Shown in pieces: positions 34,547 through 45,886 of a stretch of DNA of 54,391 nt (the stretch's first letter is position 1; each line of letters begins with the position of its first letter). A program made the position numbers and the translations under genes. Source of the stretch: Bacillota bacterium (GTDB lineage: Bacteria; Bacillota; SHA-98; UBA4971); assembly GCA_029551185.1 (NCBI GenBank), contig JAKPFY010000239.1, positions 1-54,391 of the forward strand. Direction: 5' to 3'. The notes beneath the pieces are model-generated. The model was not told the DNA's origin and did no database searches. It saw only the letters and a list, made by a program, of their open reading frames with translations.

Positions 34547-36549
34547 GGTGTCCTCCTTTGTATGTGGATAAGCGGCACAATTACTTCCTCAAGAGATATT
34601 CCTCCATGAGTCACAATCCTTGCGCCTTCCCCGACAAAAGCAGTGCGGTCGGGCGCAATCAGAGGCAGGAAATCATCAGGTAATCCTACAGAAGGCCATT
34701 CTATAGAGTCTGGGAAAGAGGCTTTTACCTTCTTGCGCAGGAGTTCGTCGGAGAAGATTCTCACGCGCTCGCCTCGTACTTCTGCTACAGCGCCTTCTTT
34801 AGGACTACCACAGCCATAAGCTTCTATGTTTCCGTGGTCGCTGGTGAGAGTAATGTCAAATCCGGAGTCCAGGAGAATGTTCAATAGGCGGGACAGATAT
34901 CCCTGTTTTGCCCAGTCACGCACCTGACTAAGCATGCCTGAGGCCCCAAGCTCCATTCCATGCATGATTTTGTCAACCTTGTTAATGACCAAACCCATTA
35001 CCTGAATTGATGGATTAGAAGCTGCATCGCATACTTCTTCTAGATCGCCATCGCCGAGACCTCTTAAGTATGCGATTTCTCTCTCTCTTAGCTTCTGATC
35101 CATCCAGAATTGTGTCCAGAGAGAGGCATCCTTGTCTGTCTTTGTGATGCTGTCGGGGAAGTAAAACGGTGGTTTTCCGGAAAAAAGCGCTTGTCTGGAT
35201 ACTGATGTGATTGTAGGTAACCAGGCAAAAACCGCGTCTTCCTGAAATCTGAGCATTGGTTGCTGGTCTTGCAGGACATCGCGAATAGCAAGCCACTGAT
35301 TTAGGGCTAAACCGTCTATGACAACAAGGGCAATTTTACCATTACCGGTATTGCCCTTCTGCCGCGCCAGAGCGCGTGGTACATGATGGAGCATGACAGG
35401 GGGTAGGGGAGGTTGATTGTGTAAGCCTATGTAACGATTCTCTATCCAGGTAAGGAACTCAGAGTCAAGCTGTCGGCTAAGGTCGCTAAACCGGTCCTGG
35501 TCCTCCGGTTTCAATATGTTTTGGAGTTCTAACTTCAAACGTGAAAGCTCAGCCCAGCGGTATGCAAAAGCAAGCCAATCTTGATGTCTCGAGCGAGAAG
35601 ACGGAAGTGATTCCGCAACTAACCTAGCGAGGCCGTCCAGTCTACGTAACAGATCCAGCTCGGGGTCGGTCTTTATCCCAACTGTGACCCATGTCCCTGA
35701 CAGGAGCTGAGACTCATGATGAGCTACAGGTTGTAGTAGGCCGTCAAGAAACAGGCTGTCTATATAGACCCGAACATCATCATGGTCAAACGGTAGAGAA
35801 GTCGGCCCGTTGAACTCAAGCTTGGTAGAGGTCTGGCCATTATGCGCCATGAACCCCTGTTCCATTGCGAGCCGGTTTAGAAACACCGGCCACCGTTCTT
35901 GTAGAAATCTAAAGAACGACTGTCTGTTGCTGACTATCTCCTCGAGCGGCCAGTCTAGGAATAAGCCCTGATTCCACAGGGAGTGAATGAAATAATCGTC
36001 GAGCACCTCCGGCACTTTAACGTTCTTGTAATGGCGACTCAGCAAAACCCGGAGAAGATCAGACGGCTGATGGATAAGTTCTGTCACAGTCCCGAACACG
36101 TGTCGAAGGGCAAAATCCTTAGTGGCGTTGTCTCCTAATACACCGGGAGCGTATTCCTGTTGAGCTTTATATAAAGTATCAAGATGGCTTTTGTCGAGTG
36201 AAGCAATGACAGGATAGCTCAAGTTCGGAAACAGCTTGCCCAGATCAAATGAGAGCTTCTGTCCTATCTGAAGCAGATCATAGGGGAGCGCACTCAGTTC
36301 ACGGGATTCGCAACGCACAACCAGTGCCTGGTGACATTCCTCGCGATCTTCGCATTGTGAACGGTACTTAGACTCATAGAGATATCGAAACGCAATAGGA
36401 TCATCAAACGACAGAATGTCAAACCCTTTGTCGCGTATCCCTTGGAGTAATTGCTCTTCTAAGAGGAGACCGTCAGGATCAGCTACGAGGACAAGTCGGG
36501 ATACCTGCGGCATGAATTTGCTTAGCAATTGGGCGCGCCAATCAGTCAT
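34543..36549 (-). CDS. pglZ: PglZ alkaline-phosphatase-superfamily protein, type 3 BREX
   Basis: PglZ is the signature protein of BREX, shared by all types. About 668 aa. The C-terminal half has the alkaline-phosphatase-like core: GKIALVVIDGLALNQWLAIRD (first metal-binding aspartate), WLPTITSVSRQALFSGKPP (nucleophile region) and LTSDHGNIEAYG (DHG metal ligands), ending in IVTHGGISLEEVIVPLI, also typical. The N-terminal half is a helical PglZ-specific region. The ATG at 36549 follows AGGTG and overlaps the end of the helicase gene by eight bases (ATGACTGA). It likely acts in a membrane-independent complex with BrxC and the methyltransferase; its chemical reaction is not settled. Confidence 0.92.
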   Translation of the reverse strand: MTDWRAQLLSKFMPQVSRLVLVADPDGLLLEEQLLQGIRDKGFDILSFDDPIAFRYLYESKYRSQCEDREECHQALVVRCESRELSALPYDLLQIGQKLSFDLGKLFPNLSYPVIASLDKSHLDTLYKAQQEYAPGVLGDNATKDFALRHVFGTVTELIHQPSDLLRVLLSRHYKNVKVPEVLDDYFIHSLWNQGLFLDWPLEEIVSNRQSFFRFLQERWPVFLNRLAMEQGFMAHNGQTSTKLEFNGPTSLPFDHDDVRVYIDSLFLDGLLQPVAHHESQLLSGTWVTVGIKTDPELDLLRRLDGLARLVAESLPSSRSRHQDWLAFAYRWAELSRLKLELQNILKPEDQDRFSDLSRQLDSEFLTWIENRYIGLHNQPPLPPVMLHHVPRALARQKGNTGNGKIALVVIDGLALNQWLAIRDVLQDQQPMLRFQEDAVFAWLPTITSVSRQALFSGKPPFYFPDSITKTDKDASLWTQFWMDQKLREREIAYLRGLGDGDLEEVCDAASNPSIQVMGLVINKVDKIMHGMELGASGMLSQVRDWAKQGYLSRLLNILLDSGFDITLTSDHGNIEAYGCGSPKEGAVAEVRGERVRIFSDELLRKKVKASFPDSIEWPSVGLPDDFLPLIAPDRTAFVGEGARIVTHGGISLEEVIVPLIHIQRRTP

Positions 36550-39343
36550 GAGAAGCACCTACTTCAATGCGGACTATTACAAGAGGTATCACATCAGGGC
36601 TGATTTGAGCTTTTTGCTCCATCATCTTTTCCCACTCTTGTTTCTCTTGTTCAAGCTGTCTCAGTCTGTAGTTTCTTACTGTAGGCAGCCCGATTCTTTC
36701 GATAGCTCGACGGCGTGCATTAAAAGAATACGCACCTTTTTCACGTTCTTTGCTAATGCGATCTTGGTGCACTCCCAAAAGTTCATCATAGGTAGTTCTT
36801 CCGTATGTTTTAACTGCTTCCATCAGACGTTGAAATACTAGATTAGAGTCTTGCTTGATGTGGCCTTTGACTTTGATGGATTCAGAAAGGAGTTCATCCC
36901 ATATCCGCCCGGCTGTCGGTATTAGAATTCTTCCATCATCATGCAGAAACAGGGGAATGATTCTCTTACGATTCCAGTCATCTGCCTGAACTGAGATTTC
37001 CCAGAGGGACCAGAATCCGCGTACACCTTGCGGAATATTCGGCAACTCTATGACGGGAATAGGCTGTCCTAGCGCAAAACGAGGAAGACGCATAACTAGG
37101 TTGCGAATGTTAGGGTTCTGCAATGTCAGATGTTGCGCTGTTGGGTTGATTTCAGCTTCCTTACGTGTGAAGACTGCATCTATGGTTTCGGAGCTATCAG
37201 GCCAACGAAGATTCCATCCATCAATACGCTTTTCTGCTTGACCTCCATAGGCTTGGACAAAACTTGTGGTCATACGCTCAACCCAATATGGGAAGGGATG
37301 GGAGATAAGCCTCTCGGCGTCGTCAGGCGTCAGATCTTCTGTTGAGCCCAATACTGATATGCTTTCCTTTGTTTGCCTTACTTGAGTTTCAATACGGATG
37401 ACTGCATTGGCAATGGATGTCTCCACGTCTTCCGGGTTCAGAATGGCGTCCACATACAAATCTTCAAAGATACCTGCCGCTTCCGCAGAATCAAGGACAT
37501 CACCTGTTTTGTCCACTCCGAATTCATTGAAAATCACAGTAAGTTTCTCTTCCAAAACTTCAAGAACGCGATGGTCCACTGAATCTTCTAAGACTAAATT
37601 GATGGCACGTACCACCTTGTCCTGCCCGATTCGATCCACACGTCCGATACGTTGCTCAAGACGCATAGGGTTCCACGGAATATCGTAGTTTATTACTACA
37701 TGACAGAACTGTAAGTTAAGGCCTTCTCCACCTGCATCAGTGGAAATGAGGATTCTGGCGCGGTCAGCGAATATCTGCTGAACCTGCTCTCGTTCCTGCA
37801 TATTCATTGAGCCGTTGAGGCAGACTGTATGAAACCCCCGGCTAGTAAGAAACTCATATAGCATTTCTTGAGTGGCCATAAACTCAGTAAAAATCAATAT
37901 CTTTAGGTTTGGGTCTCTCTCTTCCTGCTGCAGGCGGTATATCCAGTCCATAAGTGCTTCTGCCTTAACATCAGGTCCGGCCTCATCGCATTCTTTAGCA
38001 AACTCAAGTAACTGCCGTACCTCAGCATGTTCATTCTTGATCGCTTGAAGCTTATGCTTGGTGAGAATGTCCAGTTGCTCCTGGCCGTCAAGCTCAACCC
38101 AGTCTTCTTCAGGGAAACCGTCGAAGAGAGAGAGCTGTCCTTCGGGGCTTTCCAATGCTTCCAGTCGGCGCTCAAGGGTAACCCTTACGGCTCTGGTGCT
38201 TGAGGTAACCAATCTTTGCATAAGGAGCATGAGGAAGCCTATGTAGTTTCGTTTCTCGCGCATTGCTTGGTTATAACCTTCGCGAACATACTCTGTGACT
38301 GCATGGTATAGAATGCGCTGCATTCTGTGCCTCTCATCCCAGGCTATGGCTTCCAGTTGAGTTCTTCGTGGCTTGAAAAGAGGCCTCCCGTCTGCGCATA
38401 TAGCTTGCCTCTTTTCCGTGCGGATGATGTAGGGCTTGACGCGGTCTCTCGTAATGCTTTCGATGTCCGGGAAAGCGTCCGGATCGAGCAATGAAATCAG
38501 CCGATGGAAGGAATCGGTCTTACCTTGATGAGGTGTTGCAGAAAGAAGGAGCAAATATGGCGCAGCTTCAGCAAGAGCCAAGCCCAGCTTATGTCTTGCA
38601 ACTTGGTCAGTGCTTCCACCCAGACGATGGGCTTCATCCACAATAATTAGGTCCCAGCCTGCTGAGATGAGATCTTCAAATCTCTCTTTGTTGTATTCAG
38701 CTACCTGGTTGCGTGACCACCCCTTGCGTCCTTCAAGGGGTTTCACCGAGTCTATAGGGCAGACGATCTGAGGGAAGCGTTGCCATATGTTTTCGTCTTG
38801 GATTATTTGGCGATATGCAGAGAAATCGCCTGGGATTAGAAGCCTGAAGTCTTCGTTGAAGTGGGTGCGCATCTCCGCTACCCACTGGGTAACCAAGCCT
38901 CTCGGAGCAACTACGAGTGTACGCGCGACTTGGCCGCGAAGTTTTAGTTCCCGCATTATCAGCCCGGCTTCAATGGTCTTTCCTAAGCCTACTTCATCTG
39001 CAAGCAAGTAACGGACTCGATCATTAGCTACAGCACGTGATAATGCCTGGATCTGATGCGGAAGGGGAATGACTGATGATTCAATGGGAGCAAGGAGAAC
39101 ATCATGGGTGAGTGCATCAGCAACCCGGGCGGCCGCTGCAACATATGCGATGTGAGCAGGTGTTGCCATGTTTGTCTCATCCACAGGTTTGAGTTCATCT
39201 TGACGAACACGAACTACCTCGTTCTGATTTGGCAGCCAGACTCGGTAGATGATATCTCCCCAAAGATTTTGAGTCTCTATAATCTTACATACTTGTTGGT
39301 ATTTACTGCAGTAAACCCAAGTTCCAGTGTCAAGTCCCTTCAT
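36542..39343 (-). CDS. brxHII: BrxHII, SNF2/RapA-type helicase of type 3 BREX
   Basis: A 933-aa SF2 ATPase. Motif I is LLADEVGLGKTIEAGLIM, motif II IIVDEAHRLGG, motif III LLLSATPHQGKTD, and the C-terminal motor domain has ILIFTEFMATQEML and STDAGGEGLNLQFCHVVINYDIPWNPMRLEQRIGRVDRIGQ. This is the SNF2-like arrangement also found in RapA and in DrmD of DISARM. Its place between the methyltransferase and pglZ identifies it as BrxHII of BREX type 3. About 300 C-terminal residues form a helical extension without a recognised catalytic motif. Ten bases after pglXI, overlapping pglZ. Confidence 0.9.
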   Translation of the reverse strand: MKGLDTGTWVYCSKYQQVCKIIETQNLWGDIIYRVWLPNQNEVVRVRQDELKPVDETNMATPAHIAYVAAAARVADALTHDVLLAPIESSVIPLPHQIQALSRAVANDRVRYLLADEVGLGKTIEAGLIMRELKLRGQVARTLVVAPRGLVTQWVAEMRTHFNEDFRLLIPGDFSAYRQIIQDENIWQRFPQIVCPIDSVKPLEGRKGWSRNQVAEYNKERFEDLISAGWDLIIVDEAHRLGGSTDQVARHKLGLALAEAAPYLLLLSATPHQGKTDSFHRLISLLDPDAFPDIESITRDRVKPYIIRTEKRQAICADGRPLFKPRRTQLEAIAWDERHRMQRILYHAVTEYVREGYNQAMREKRNYIGFLMLLMQRLVTSSTRAVRVTLERRLEALESPEGQLSLFDGFPEEDWVELDGQEQLDILTKHKLQAIKNEHAEVRQLLEFAKECDEAGPDVKAEALMDWIYRLQQEERDPNLKILIFTEFMATQEMLYEFLTSRGFHTVCLNGSMNMQEREQVQQIFADRARILISTDAGGEGLNLQFCHVVINYDIPWNPMRLEQRIGRVDRIGQDKVVRAINLVLEDSVDHRVLEVLEEKLTVIFNEFGVDKTGDVLDSAEAAGIFEDLYVDAILNPEDVETSIANAVIRIETQVRQTKESISVLGSTEDLTPDDAERLISHPFPYWVERMTTSFVQAYGGQAEKRIDGWNLRWPDSSETIDAVFTRKEAEINPTAQHLTLQNPNIRNLVMRLPRFALGQPIPVIELPNIPQGVRGFWSLWEISVQADDWNRKRIIPLFLHDDGRILIPTAGRIWDELLSESIKVKGHIKQDSNLVFQRLMEAVKTYGRTTYDELLGVHQDRISKEREKGAYSFNARRRAIERIGLPTVRNYRLRQLEQEKQEWEKMMEQKAQISPDVIPLVIVRIEVGASHD

Positions 39344-39352
39344 TTGATATTA

Positions 39353-42160
39353 TCAGCCTTCTGTCCTGGTTAATGCTTGGTCATACCACATGAGTAACTT
39401 TGGATCTTCCTGAAGAACCGTGACAGGAATCTTCTTCGCGACATCAAGTATTGTCTGGTAGTCCCGCTCTATCCAGGCCTTCTTAAATCCGGCACGAACA
39501 GCCTCCAGCCTGAAGACTTTCAGGCGTTTCTGTGTTGAAGCTCGATACTCTTCAAATTCCTTCAGCAGTGCTTTTTCGCGAAGTTTCTCAAGGTCTCCTG
39601 CCTTATTAGGATCAGGTACGTACCAGCGGTCCTTCGCCTTAGCCTGCAAAGCCGGGTCGTCTTTAGATAAGTTCCGTAGGTCCTTGAAGTTACTGGAAAG
39701 GTAGCTATGGATCTGACTGGGAACTTCGCCGGTCCCGTCATAGCGCAAGAAATTCTGCTGCAGTAGTTCTAACAGTTCCAGTGGTTCTTCGTGCTTCTGC
39801 CACCCGACAATCTCCTTCATAAACTGTGGGTGAAGCTCTTGGAAGGTTTGAGGCTTAAAAGCAAGCTGTTGTTTAAGCCATTGAATGGCTGAAGCTTCAT
39901 CTAGGACGAATAGCTCCAGTTGCTGGATGTCTTTAACCCTCATACGTTTTTTATCGTACTCAGCAACCTGATCCGGCAAAAAGTACATCCCGTCGCGTTC
40001 CGGAAAACGTTGACCCAGACCTTGATAGAACTCTGCTGCAGATAGAGGTACTGTTACTCCACGTTGTACGTGGAATGCAACCATGCGGTCGTAGAGAAGG
40101 TAATTCTGTCTCTCAGCTATGACTTCAACCTTACCATCTTTAGTCACGAAAACAGGAAGCTGCTTGAGGTGAGTGCGGACAAAGTCCCATGCGCCGTCTT
40201 CCGTGCCTGCTTGAAGTTTGAAGCGTTCTTCCAAGCCACTGTTAGGCTTGTATGCAGAGATAATAAGATCCTGCTTGACGGCACTGCTGCTTGTAATCTG
40301 CTTAAACGTTCCTTGTTGTTTATCAAGAGTACGAACATCTGCAACGACAAAACCAACACGCTGTAAGGCTTCTTGTATCGCATTCCACACGCTGTTTTTA
40401 GAGTTGTGAAATTCCACAGTCATCCATCTGCCAGGTTTGAGGACTCTGTAGTATTCCTCAAAGCAGCGTGTCATTAAGTGCTGGTATTCTGCAAGTCCTT
40501 TCCCTTGAGCTTTGTTTTCAATCACTTCTGGTTCATTGTTCGTGAAGACCTTTAGCCACGATTCCCACAGGAAATTTAACTCTGAATACATTAGGTTACC
40601 TCCGAAGGGAGGATCAGTAAAGATGTAGTCTGAGTACTGGGCAGGCAAAAAAGCGTGTGAAGTGCTTTGCGTCCCAATAAAGAATCTTTCGCTTGCCTGA
40701 TACATGTTAAGCATGGCAATTAGGCGTTTCAATCTGTTATTGAACGCATACCTAAATGAAACCTCTGAGTGCTGTGAACTGATGTAAAGGGTGCCACTGA
40801 GATTTCTGTTGTTCTGAGAGAAATGGTGTGGTGCATAGCGATTGAGGCGCGATAACCCTATTAATCCCTGATCAAACAAGAAACGACAGAAACTCTTGAT
40901 TTCTATCTCTGGTATTGCTGCTGTCTCCTCGAATAGTGTACTTAATAGCCACAGGCTCCTCTTCGTATAGAAATGATGCACATGAGTCATGCCTATGTCG
41001 TCGTTGCGTCTTGACTCTTCGCCTTCGGGCATCCGATCTGTCGGAAACCAATACGGAATATCACCATCCTCAATCTTTTGAATGAGCGCAAGATCAAAAG
41101 CATCTGGTGCCTTTTCAAGCCGTTTCCTGCCTACACTATAATTGATGAGTACAGGAACCTGCTTCGCTTGCCTTACAGTCTGGTTAATTGCTTTGTCATA
41201 CTTAGTAACCCATGCGCGGTCCATATTGCGTTTCGTGAGGCTGGCATTGCAGTGCGGACAAGGAAACTCGCGGTGTACCTTGCCCGCCTCCTTGTCCACT
41301 GCCACATCCCAAAACACCACTTCCTCAGAACACTCGGGGCACACAAACACATCAGACCATACGGTATAATTGATCCTTCCCTTGGTCTTTCCGTCGGTGT
41401 GCAGAGTTTCATACATCCATCCGCATTCTTTCTCTACTTCTGAAAGGATTCGCTTGGCCTCTTTCTCAAATTCCTTTACATCCACAGGTGTATTGTAGTT
41501 GTATGCAATAAACGTTGCAGCAGGGGAAAGATCATTCAATATGGCTCGCCTTACACCTAGCCTAGAAAATAGCTGCCAGACAGTCTTTCCGTCTGAATCT
41601 GTTTCTTTCTGATAAATGGTACCATCTTGATCCACTCTATAACCTAGAGACTCAACTGTAGCACGGTCTCCACATAGCTGTGCTGCGACTCCTGTCATCC
41701 CGGTTCCGCAGAATCCATCGAAAACGATATCCCCGGGTTCGGTATAGTGTAATATGTATCGCATAATTGCCTTATGAGGCACCTTGGTATGATAGGAGTG
41801 AGCGTTGTATATGGGATCATTCTTGCCTTCACTCACATCTGCAGCAAACGGCTTCTTGTCGTAATGTTCGTTGGGATTATAAGGTTTCCCGTAATGCTCT
41901 ATGAAATCTTCGATAAACGGATTAGGACATGCGGTATAGTACGGCGGATCTGACAATGCAAGAATGTCTTCATCTAGACCTATTGGAAACCCTTCGATTT
42001 TTCTAAACTCAGGGTCCTTAAGCTTCTCAGCGAGCTTCTGCAGAAAGTACTCCCTTCGTGCCTCATCGCTTTCGAAGGTCATTCCCAGGCATTCAACCGG
42101 ACCACTGGTTTTCGCTACTCTATTCTCTTCAAGAAATGACATCTGTTTGGAAGCACACAA
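39353..42160 (-). CDS. pglXI: PglXI, DNA methyltransferase of type 3 BREX
   Basis: A 935-aa adenine-type methyltransferase. An N-terminal motif IV-like LALSDPPYYTACPNPF (about 68-83) precedes motif I IVFDGFCGTGMTGVAAQLCG (about 145-164), a circularly permuted order. A treble-clef zinc region with CPEC and CPHC lies around 270-310, and a second DPP motif (TDPPFGGNLMYSELNFLWESW) lies in the middle of the protein. In BREX the methyltransferase marks host DNA at a non-palindromic site as self. Start TTG at 42160, with AGGAGA eight bases upstream; 12 bases after brxC. Target sequence cannot be read from the gene. Confidence 0.9.
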   Translation of the reverse strand: MCASKQMSFLEENRVAKTSGPVECLGMTFESDEARREYFLQKLAEKLKDPEFRKIEGFPIGLDEDILALSDPPYYTACPNPFIEDFIEHYGKPYNPNEHYDKKPFAADVSEGKNDPIYNAHSYHTKVPHKAIMRYILHYTEPGDIVFDGFCGTGMTGVAAQLCGDRATVESLGYRVDQDGTIYQKETDSDGKTVWQLFSRLGVRRAILNDLSPAATFIAYNYNTPVDVKEFEKEAKRILSEVEKECGWMYETLHTDGKTKGRINYTVWSDVFVCPECSEEVVFWDVAVDKEAGKVHREFPCPHCNASLTKRNMDRAWVTKYDKAINQTVRQAKQVPVLINYSVGRKRLEKAPDAFDLALIQKIEDGDIPYWFPTDRMPEGEESRRNDDIGMTHVHHFYTKRSLWLLSTLFEETAAIPEIEIKSFCRFLFDQGLIGLSRLNRYAPHHFSQNNRNLSGTLYISSQHSEVSFRYAFNNRLKRLIAMLNMYQASERFFIGTQSTSHAFLPAQYSDYIFTDPPFGGNLMYSELNFLWESWLKVFTNNEPEVIENKAQGKGLAEYQHLMTRCFEEYYRVLKPGRWMTVEFHNSKNSVWNAIQEALQRVGFVVADVRTLDKQQGTFKQITSSSAVKQDLIISAYKPNSGLEERFKLQAGTEDGAWDFVRTHLKQLPVFVTKDGKVEVIAERQNYLLYDRMVAFHVQRGVTVPLSAAEFYQGLGQRFPERDGMYFLPDQVAEYDKKRMRVKDIQQLELFVLDEASAIQWLKQQLAFKPQTFQELHPQFMKEIVGWQKHEEPLELLELLQQNFLRYDGTGEVPSQIHSYLSSNFKDLRNLSKDDPALQAKAKDRWYVPDPNKAGDLEKLREKALLKEFEEYRASTQKRLKVFRLEAVRAGFKKAWIERDYQTILDVAKKIPVTVLQEDPKLLMWYDQALTRTEG

Positions 42161-42172
42161 TACACATCTCTC

Positions 42173-45100
42173 CTATTCCAGCATGATACGAATTTTGCCG
42201 GCTTCTCTACCTTTTATTAACCCGGTTAGATATTCATCAAAGCGTTTCCTTAGCTCATTAGGCGTGGAAGGGGTACCGCCTACAGATAATGCATTCCACA
42301 GATCTTCGGTCTTGATGGTGACCTTAACTAAGCCGGAGAATACCTCTTGTAGCGCATTGACGAAATTCTGTCCAACCTCATCAGGGAGTCTTCGGTCTTT
42401 GAGGAAGTCGTTTATTAGGACTCGGTCATCACGTTTGAGTAGTTCGAGGTTTTCATGAATAGTAGGATCTTCGAGATTTTCCAGCAAGATTTTGGTCCAG
42501 GAGGTTACGAGGGAATCCAATTCATTTTCTAGATGGTCCAGTAGCATATCTGCACTGGCCTTCGACGATTCTGCGCCAGGCTTGTACTCACAATGCGGGC
42601 ATTTAGGCGATACATCTAGATCGGATTTGGTAAGGGCAAAGCAGGTTCTTAGCTCTCCAAGTCGGTTCTGGAAATCAATGAGCTGTTGATGAGGCATTAT
42701 GTTGACAGTAGACAGTTTTTGTAAGATATTAAGCCGTTCATCTTGCACTAGAGCACTCTTACGTTTATCGTCACTAATGCCGAGCCTTGCCCGCTCATGA
42801 AGTCTCAGGTAAACATCAATATATGACTGCTTCAGATCACTCAGTTGACGAAAGACCCTACGATGAAAATCAGTCTTCTGTGTTTTGCTTCTGTCAGAGA
42901 GCTCACTGACTATCTTATTCCTAACTTCCTTCATATTCACTATCCAATTATGGTCTGCGGGCAGTACTGCTTCTGCAGTAGAAAGATAGGATGCAGTAGG
43001 TTCCAACTCTGTAAGCATGTCATGTAATGCTTCGATATCTTTAAGACTCTGTAAGCCGACGTGATGGCTCTTTACATCATCTACATCGTAGCGGAAGTTC
43101 TTGAACTTGCCAGGAGTTGAATACACCTGTAAAGACTCAAGAAAATCTTTTAAGCTCTCCAGCTCTGAACGCAAGATTGCGGTTTCTTCTTCGCCCAGCA
43201 AGTTACGGCCCCAGAACATCATGCCACTCTGTATGTATTGTTGTGCACGAATCAGTCGCTCGATGGTTTGAGCAATCGTTTTCAAAAGCTCTTTTACAGG
43301 TTCGTCTTTGCCCTGTGTAATTAGTTGTGCCATGCCCGGAGTCAAACCTAATAATTCAAAGAGTGCTTTCATGGCAGGGATGTTCCAGTCTTTAGGCCGT
43401 TCCAGATGCTTAAATTCAACCAGATGATCGATGGGAGTCGCAGCCAAAGCGGGCAAGTCAATTGCATCAAACTTTCTCCCGGGAATAGCCAGGACCACGT
43501 GGCCTGAGTAGACTAACGCAGCAAGGATTACTACTACCCATTCAGGTTCCAGCCTGAAAGTTGTTGGGGCTAGGTATTCAACACCAACAACATCCTCAAT
43601 CAACTCAGAACGGTTGACAACTTTGCCTTGTCCCTTATCGTTCAGAATGTTTAAGATGTACTTGGCGTATCTGGACTTAGTCGGATCAAGTCGATCTCCG
43701 TCAAGCAGTTCAAGCGCATCAAGGACTGCTGTAGCTTGCTTTGTTTGGGATTGTCCTGCGATTGTGCGAAGTGCGTCCTGTGCAGCCAGAGAACGATTCT
43801 TACCTGTTATCTGTACTGAGAAGAACGGGTGCTCAGGTGCTTGATCTTGAAAGTAGGTTGCCAGACATCCTGAGCTGACTGCGTTGACAATGTCACGGAC
43901 ATTGATATTTTCACTTTCGCTTGGGGTGATCTTGCCTTTCATCCAGTCAATCAGGTTCTTTGTTTTCCCCTGATAAGTAACTTCGAAGCCTGTGGTTATG
44001 TGTTCTTGTAACCATTTGACAAGTTGGCGTAGGAATTCCTCGGCTTTAGACTCATAGACTGCTTTTGCGCGTCCTGAGGAAGTAGATGAAAGATCTTGAG
44101 CAGCAGCGTAGTTCTGTAGAATTTTGTCAAAGTCAGCGTCAGTGCTTCGGAGATGGAAGAACACCTCATCAGCTTTTTTCTCATCCTTATAGTATGGTGG
44201 TTCGTTAGGTTGAATGAAGTAAATGTAAAAGTCTCGGGGTGGTACAGCAGTCGAGCGTTCATTTGGGGCGCCAAAGAATAGATAGCCTGTCCGTGCTGCT
44301 TTGCGCTCACGCCACTCTAACTCGTGCTCCCAGATATTATAACCGGTGACATAGGTCTTATCTGTACACTCCATGACACGCTTGAGCGCTTCATAGTAAT
44401 AAAAGTCCAGTTGTGCCTTATCGAGACTTTCAGCACGATCTTCTATGATTGCATCGTAGTCTTCAGTTTTCTTTAGATCCAGATAATATTGCCTGTTATC
44501 CGGATTGGAAGATATGAACTGTCCACTCACAGTCTTATGAATCTCCCGCAAGACAGTCTCTACCTGACCGAGAAGGTCAGTAGCGGGTTCGCCGCCTAGA
44601 TCCTCAATGCCCGGTTGATAGAGACAGAGACTGTCTCTTAGCTCCTCAGGTGTTGCTCCGAGGTTTGAGTAGATATCTCCGGTAGTGAGACGGTGCACTG
44701 ACAAGCCGTGAATTAGCCGAAGAGCCATAGGTTTATACATGGGACGGGGGAAAGCGTGCTCGATACGGGATTCAAGAACTTGACTGCAGTCGATGACTGC
44801 TCGAATATCAGGCTGAGTCCTGAAAACGGCGTTGTCTCTGAGAAATGGCCAATAACTATCGTAAGCAATGAGGCCGGGATAATCCTTTGGGACTTCCTCA
44901 TCCACCAGTTTTCTCATGGAAAGTGAAAGAGTCTTAAGCACTTCTCGCTTTTCAGCAACTGTGATTCTCTCGAACGTATCAATGTAATCCGGGTGCACAG
45001 GGAAAAGCCGGACATACTCATCCATTCGCTCATTCATGTTCCCGTAGAACTTGGCAAAGGGCATTAGGTACTCTTTGATTCGAGCTTGTTGTTCATTCGT

Positions 45101-45886
45101 TTTCTTCAAGAGACGTTCGCTGACGACATATTTCACATCTTGCCTAACGATGAGTACTTGCTCAAAGCGATCTTTCACTCTACGAATCATTTCTGCCACG
45201 AATGAGAATCTAGGGCTATCAAAGATTGCTTCCTGTATACCTGCGATAAAGCGGAATCGTAGGTCTTTGCAAACTTCACCAATTTGCCGTAAGAAGTTAA
45301 GGTCAAGGATGATTTGTTTGTCATCTCGCGAACGGAGATATTCAAGTAATTCGTCGATCACCAGTAACAACCCATGATCAGGGTACTTGTGGTGAAACTC
45401 TGTCATCATCTCCTCAAATACCGGCTTGTCATCGGGGACTTCATCGGATCTTGGGAAAAGAAAGTCCACACCCAACTTTTGAAGATTATCTTCAAGTGTG
45501 AGGAAGACGATATCTCGTAGAGACATGGTTGTCGCACCTATTTCAGCGCGAATCACCTTGAACTTGCCGGCAATCTTAGTTGAGGCCTTCATGACTGCGT
45601 CATTGTTAAGCTTGGATATCAGCTCGGGATATTCAGCAATTGCAGAGATAACTGACATCAAATGGGACTTACCTGTTCCATAGTTGCCCACTATCAGTAG
45701 CCCTTTGCTATCCATAGGCTCACTGAATTGGAGATTTGGAATTACAATGTCTGTCAGTTTCTCTGCCATTTCGTTGGAGATAACGTACGTTCGGACTAAT
45801 TGCTCGGCAATTGTTAGTTTGTCCGCATGCCGAAGCTGAATCACTGTCTCAATCGGGTCAAACTGGACAAGGTCACCGTACTTCAT
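42173..45886 (-). CDS. brxC: BrxC/PglY ATPase, type 3 BREX
   Basis: A 1237-aa AAA-like ATPase. Walker [21 protein letters not shown] (about residue 63-82), Walker [20 protein letters not shown] (about 170-188), then a long helical body and a zinc-finger-like pair (CPHCE, with an upstream KCP) near residue 1130. Size and Walker context match BrxC/PglY, the large motor-like component present in all BREX types. The ATG at 45886 overlaps the brxF stop by four bases, so the two ATPases are translated together. Confidence 0.9.
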   Translation of the reverse strand: MKYGDLVQFDPIETVIQLRHADKLTIAEQLVRTYVISNEMAEKLTDIVIPNLQFSEPMDSKGLLIVGNYGTGKSHLMSVISAIAEYPELISKLNNDAVMKASTKIAGKFKVIRAEIGATTMSLRDIVFLTLEDNLQKLGVDFLFPRSDEVPDDKPVFEEMMTEFHHKYPDHGLLLVIDELLEYLRSRDDKQIILDLNFLRQIGEVCKDLRFRFIAGIQEAIFDSPRFSFVAEMIRRVKDRFEQVLIVRQDVKYVVSERLLKKTNEQQARIKEYLMPFAKFYGNMNERMDEYVRLFPVHPDYIDTFERITVAEKREVLKTLSLSMRKLVDEEVPKDYPGLIAYDSYWPFLRDNAVFRTQPDIRAVIDCSQVLESRIEHAFPRPMYKPMALRLIHGLSVHRLTTGDIYSNLGATPEELRDSLCLYQPGIEDLGGEPATDLLGQVETVLREIHKTVSGQFISSNPDNRQYYLDLKKTEDYDAIIEDRAESLDKAQLDFYYYEALKRVMECTDKTYVTGYNIWEHELEWRERKAARTGYLFFGAPNERSTAVPPRDFYIYFIQPNEPPYYKDEKKADEVFFHLRSTDADFDKILQNYAAAQDLSSTSSGRAKAVYESKAEEFLRQLVKWLQEHITTGFEVTYQGKTKNLIDWMKGKITPSESENINVRDIVNAVSSGCLATYFQDQAPEHPFFSVQITGKNRSLAAQDALRTIAGQSQTKQATAVLDALELLDGDRLDPTKSRYAKYILNILNDKGQGKVVNRSELIEDVVGVEYLAPTTFRLEPEWVVVILAALVYSGHVVLAIPGRKFDAIDLPALAATPIDHLVEFKHLERPKDWNIPAMKALFELLGLTPGMAQLITQGKDEPVKELLKTIAQTIERLIRAQQYIQSGMMFWGRNLLGEEETAILRSELESLKDFLESLQVYSTPGKFKNFRYDVDDVKSHHVGLQSLKDIEALHDMLTELEPTASYLSTAEAVLPADHNWIVNMKEVRNKIVSELSDRSKTQKTDFHRRVFRQLSDLKQSYIDVYLRLHERARLGISDDKRKSALVQDERLNILQKLSTVNIMPHQQLIDFQNRLGELRTCFALTKSDLDVSPKCPHCEYKPGAESSKASADMLLDHLENELDSLVTSWTKILLENLEDPTIHENLELLKRDDRVLINDFLKDRRLPDEVGQNFVNALQEVFSGLVKVTIKTEDLWNALSVGGTPSTPNELRKRFDEYLTGLIKGREAGKIRIMLE

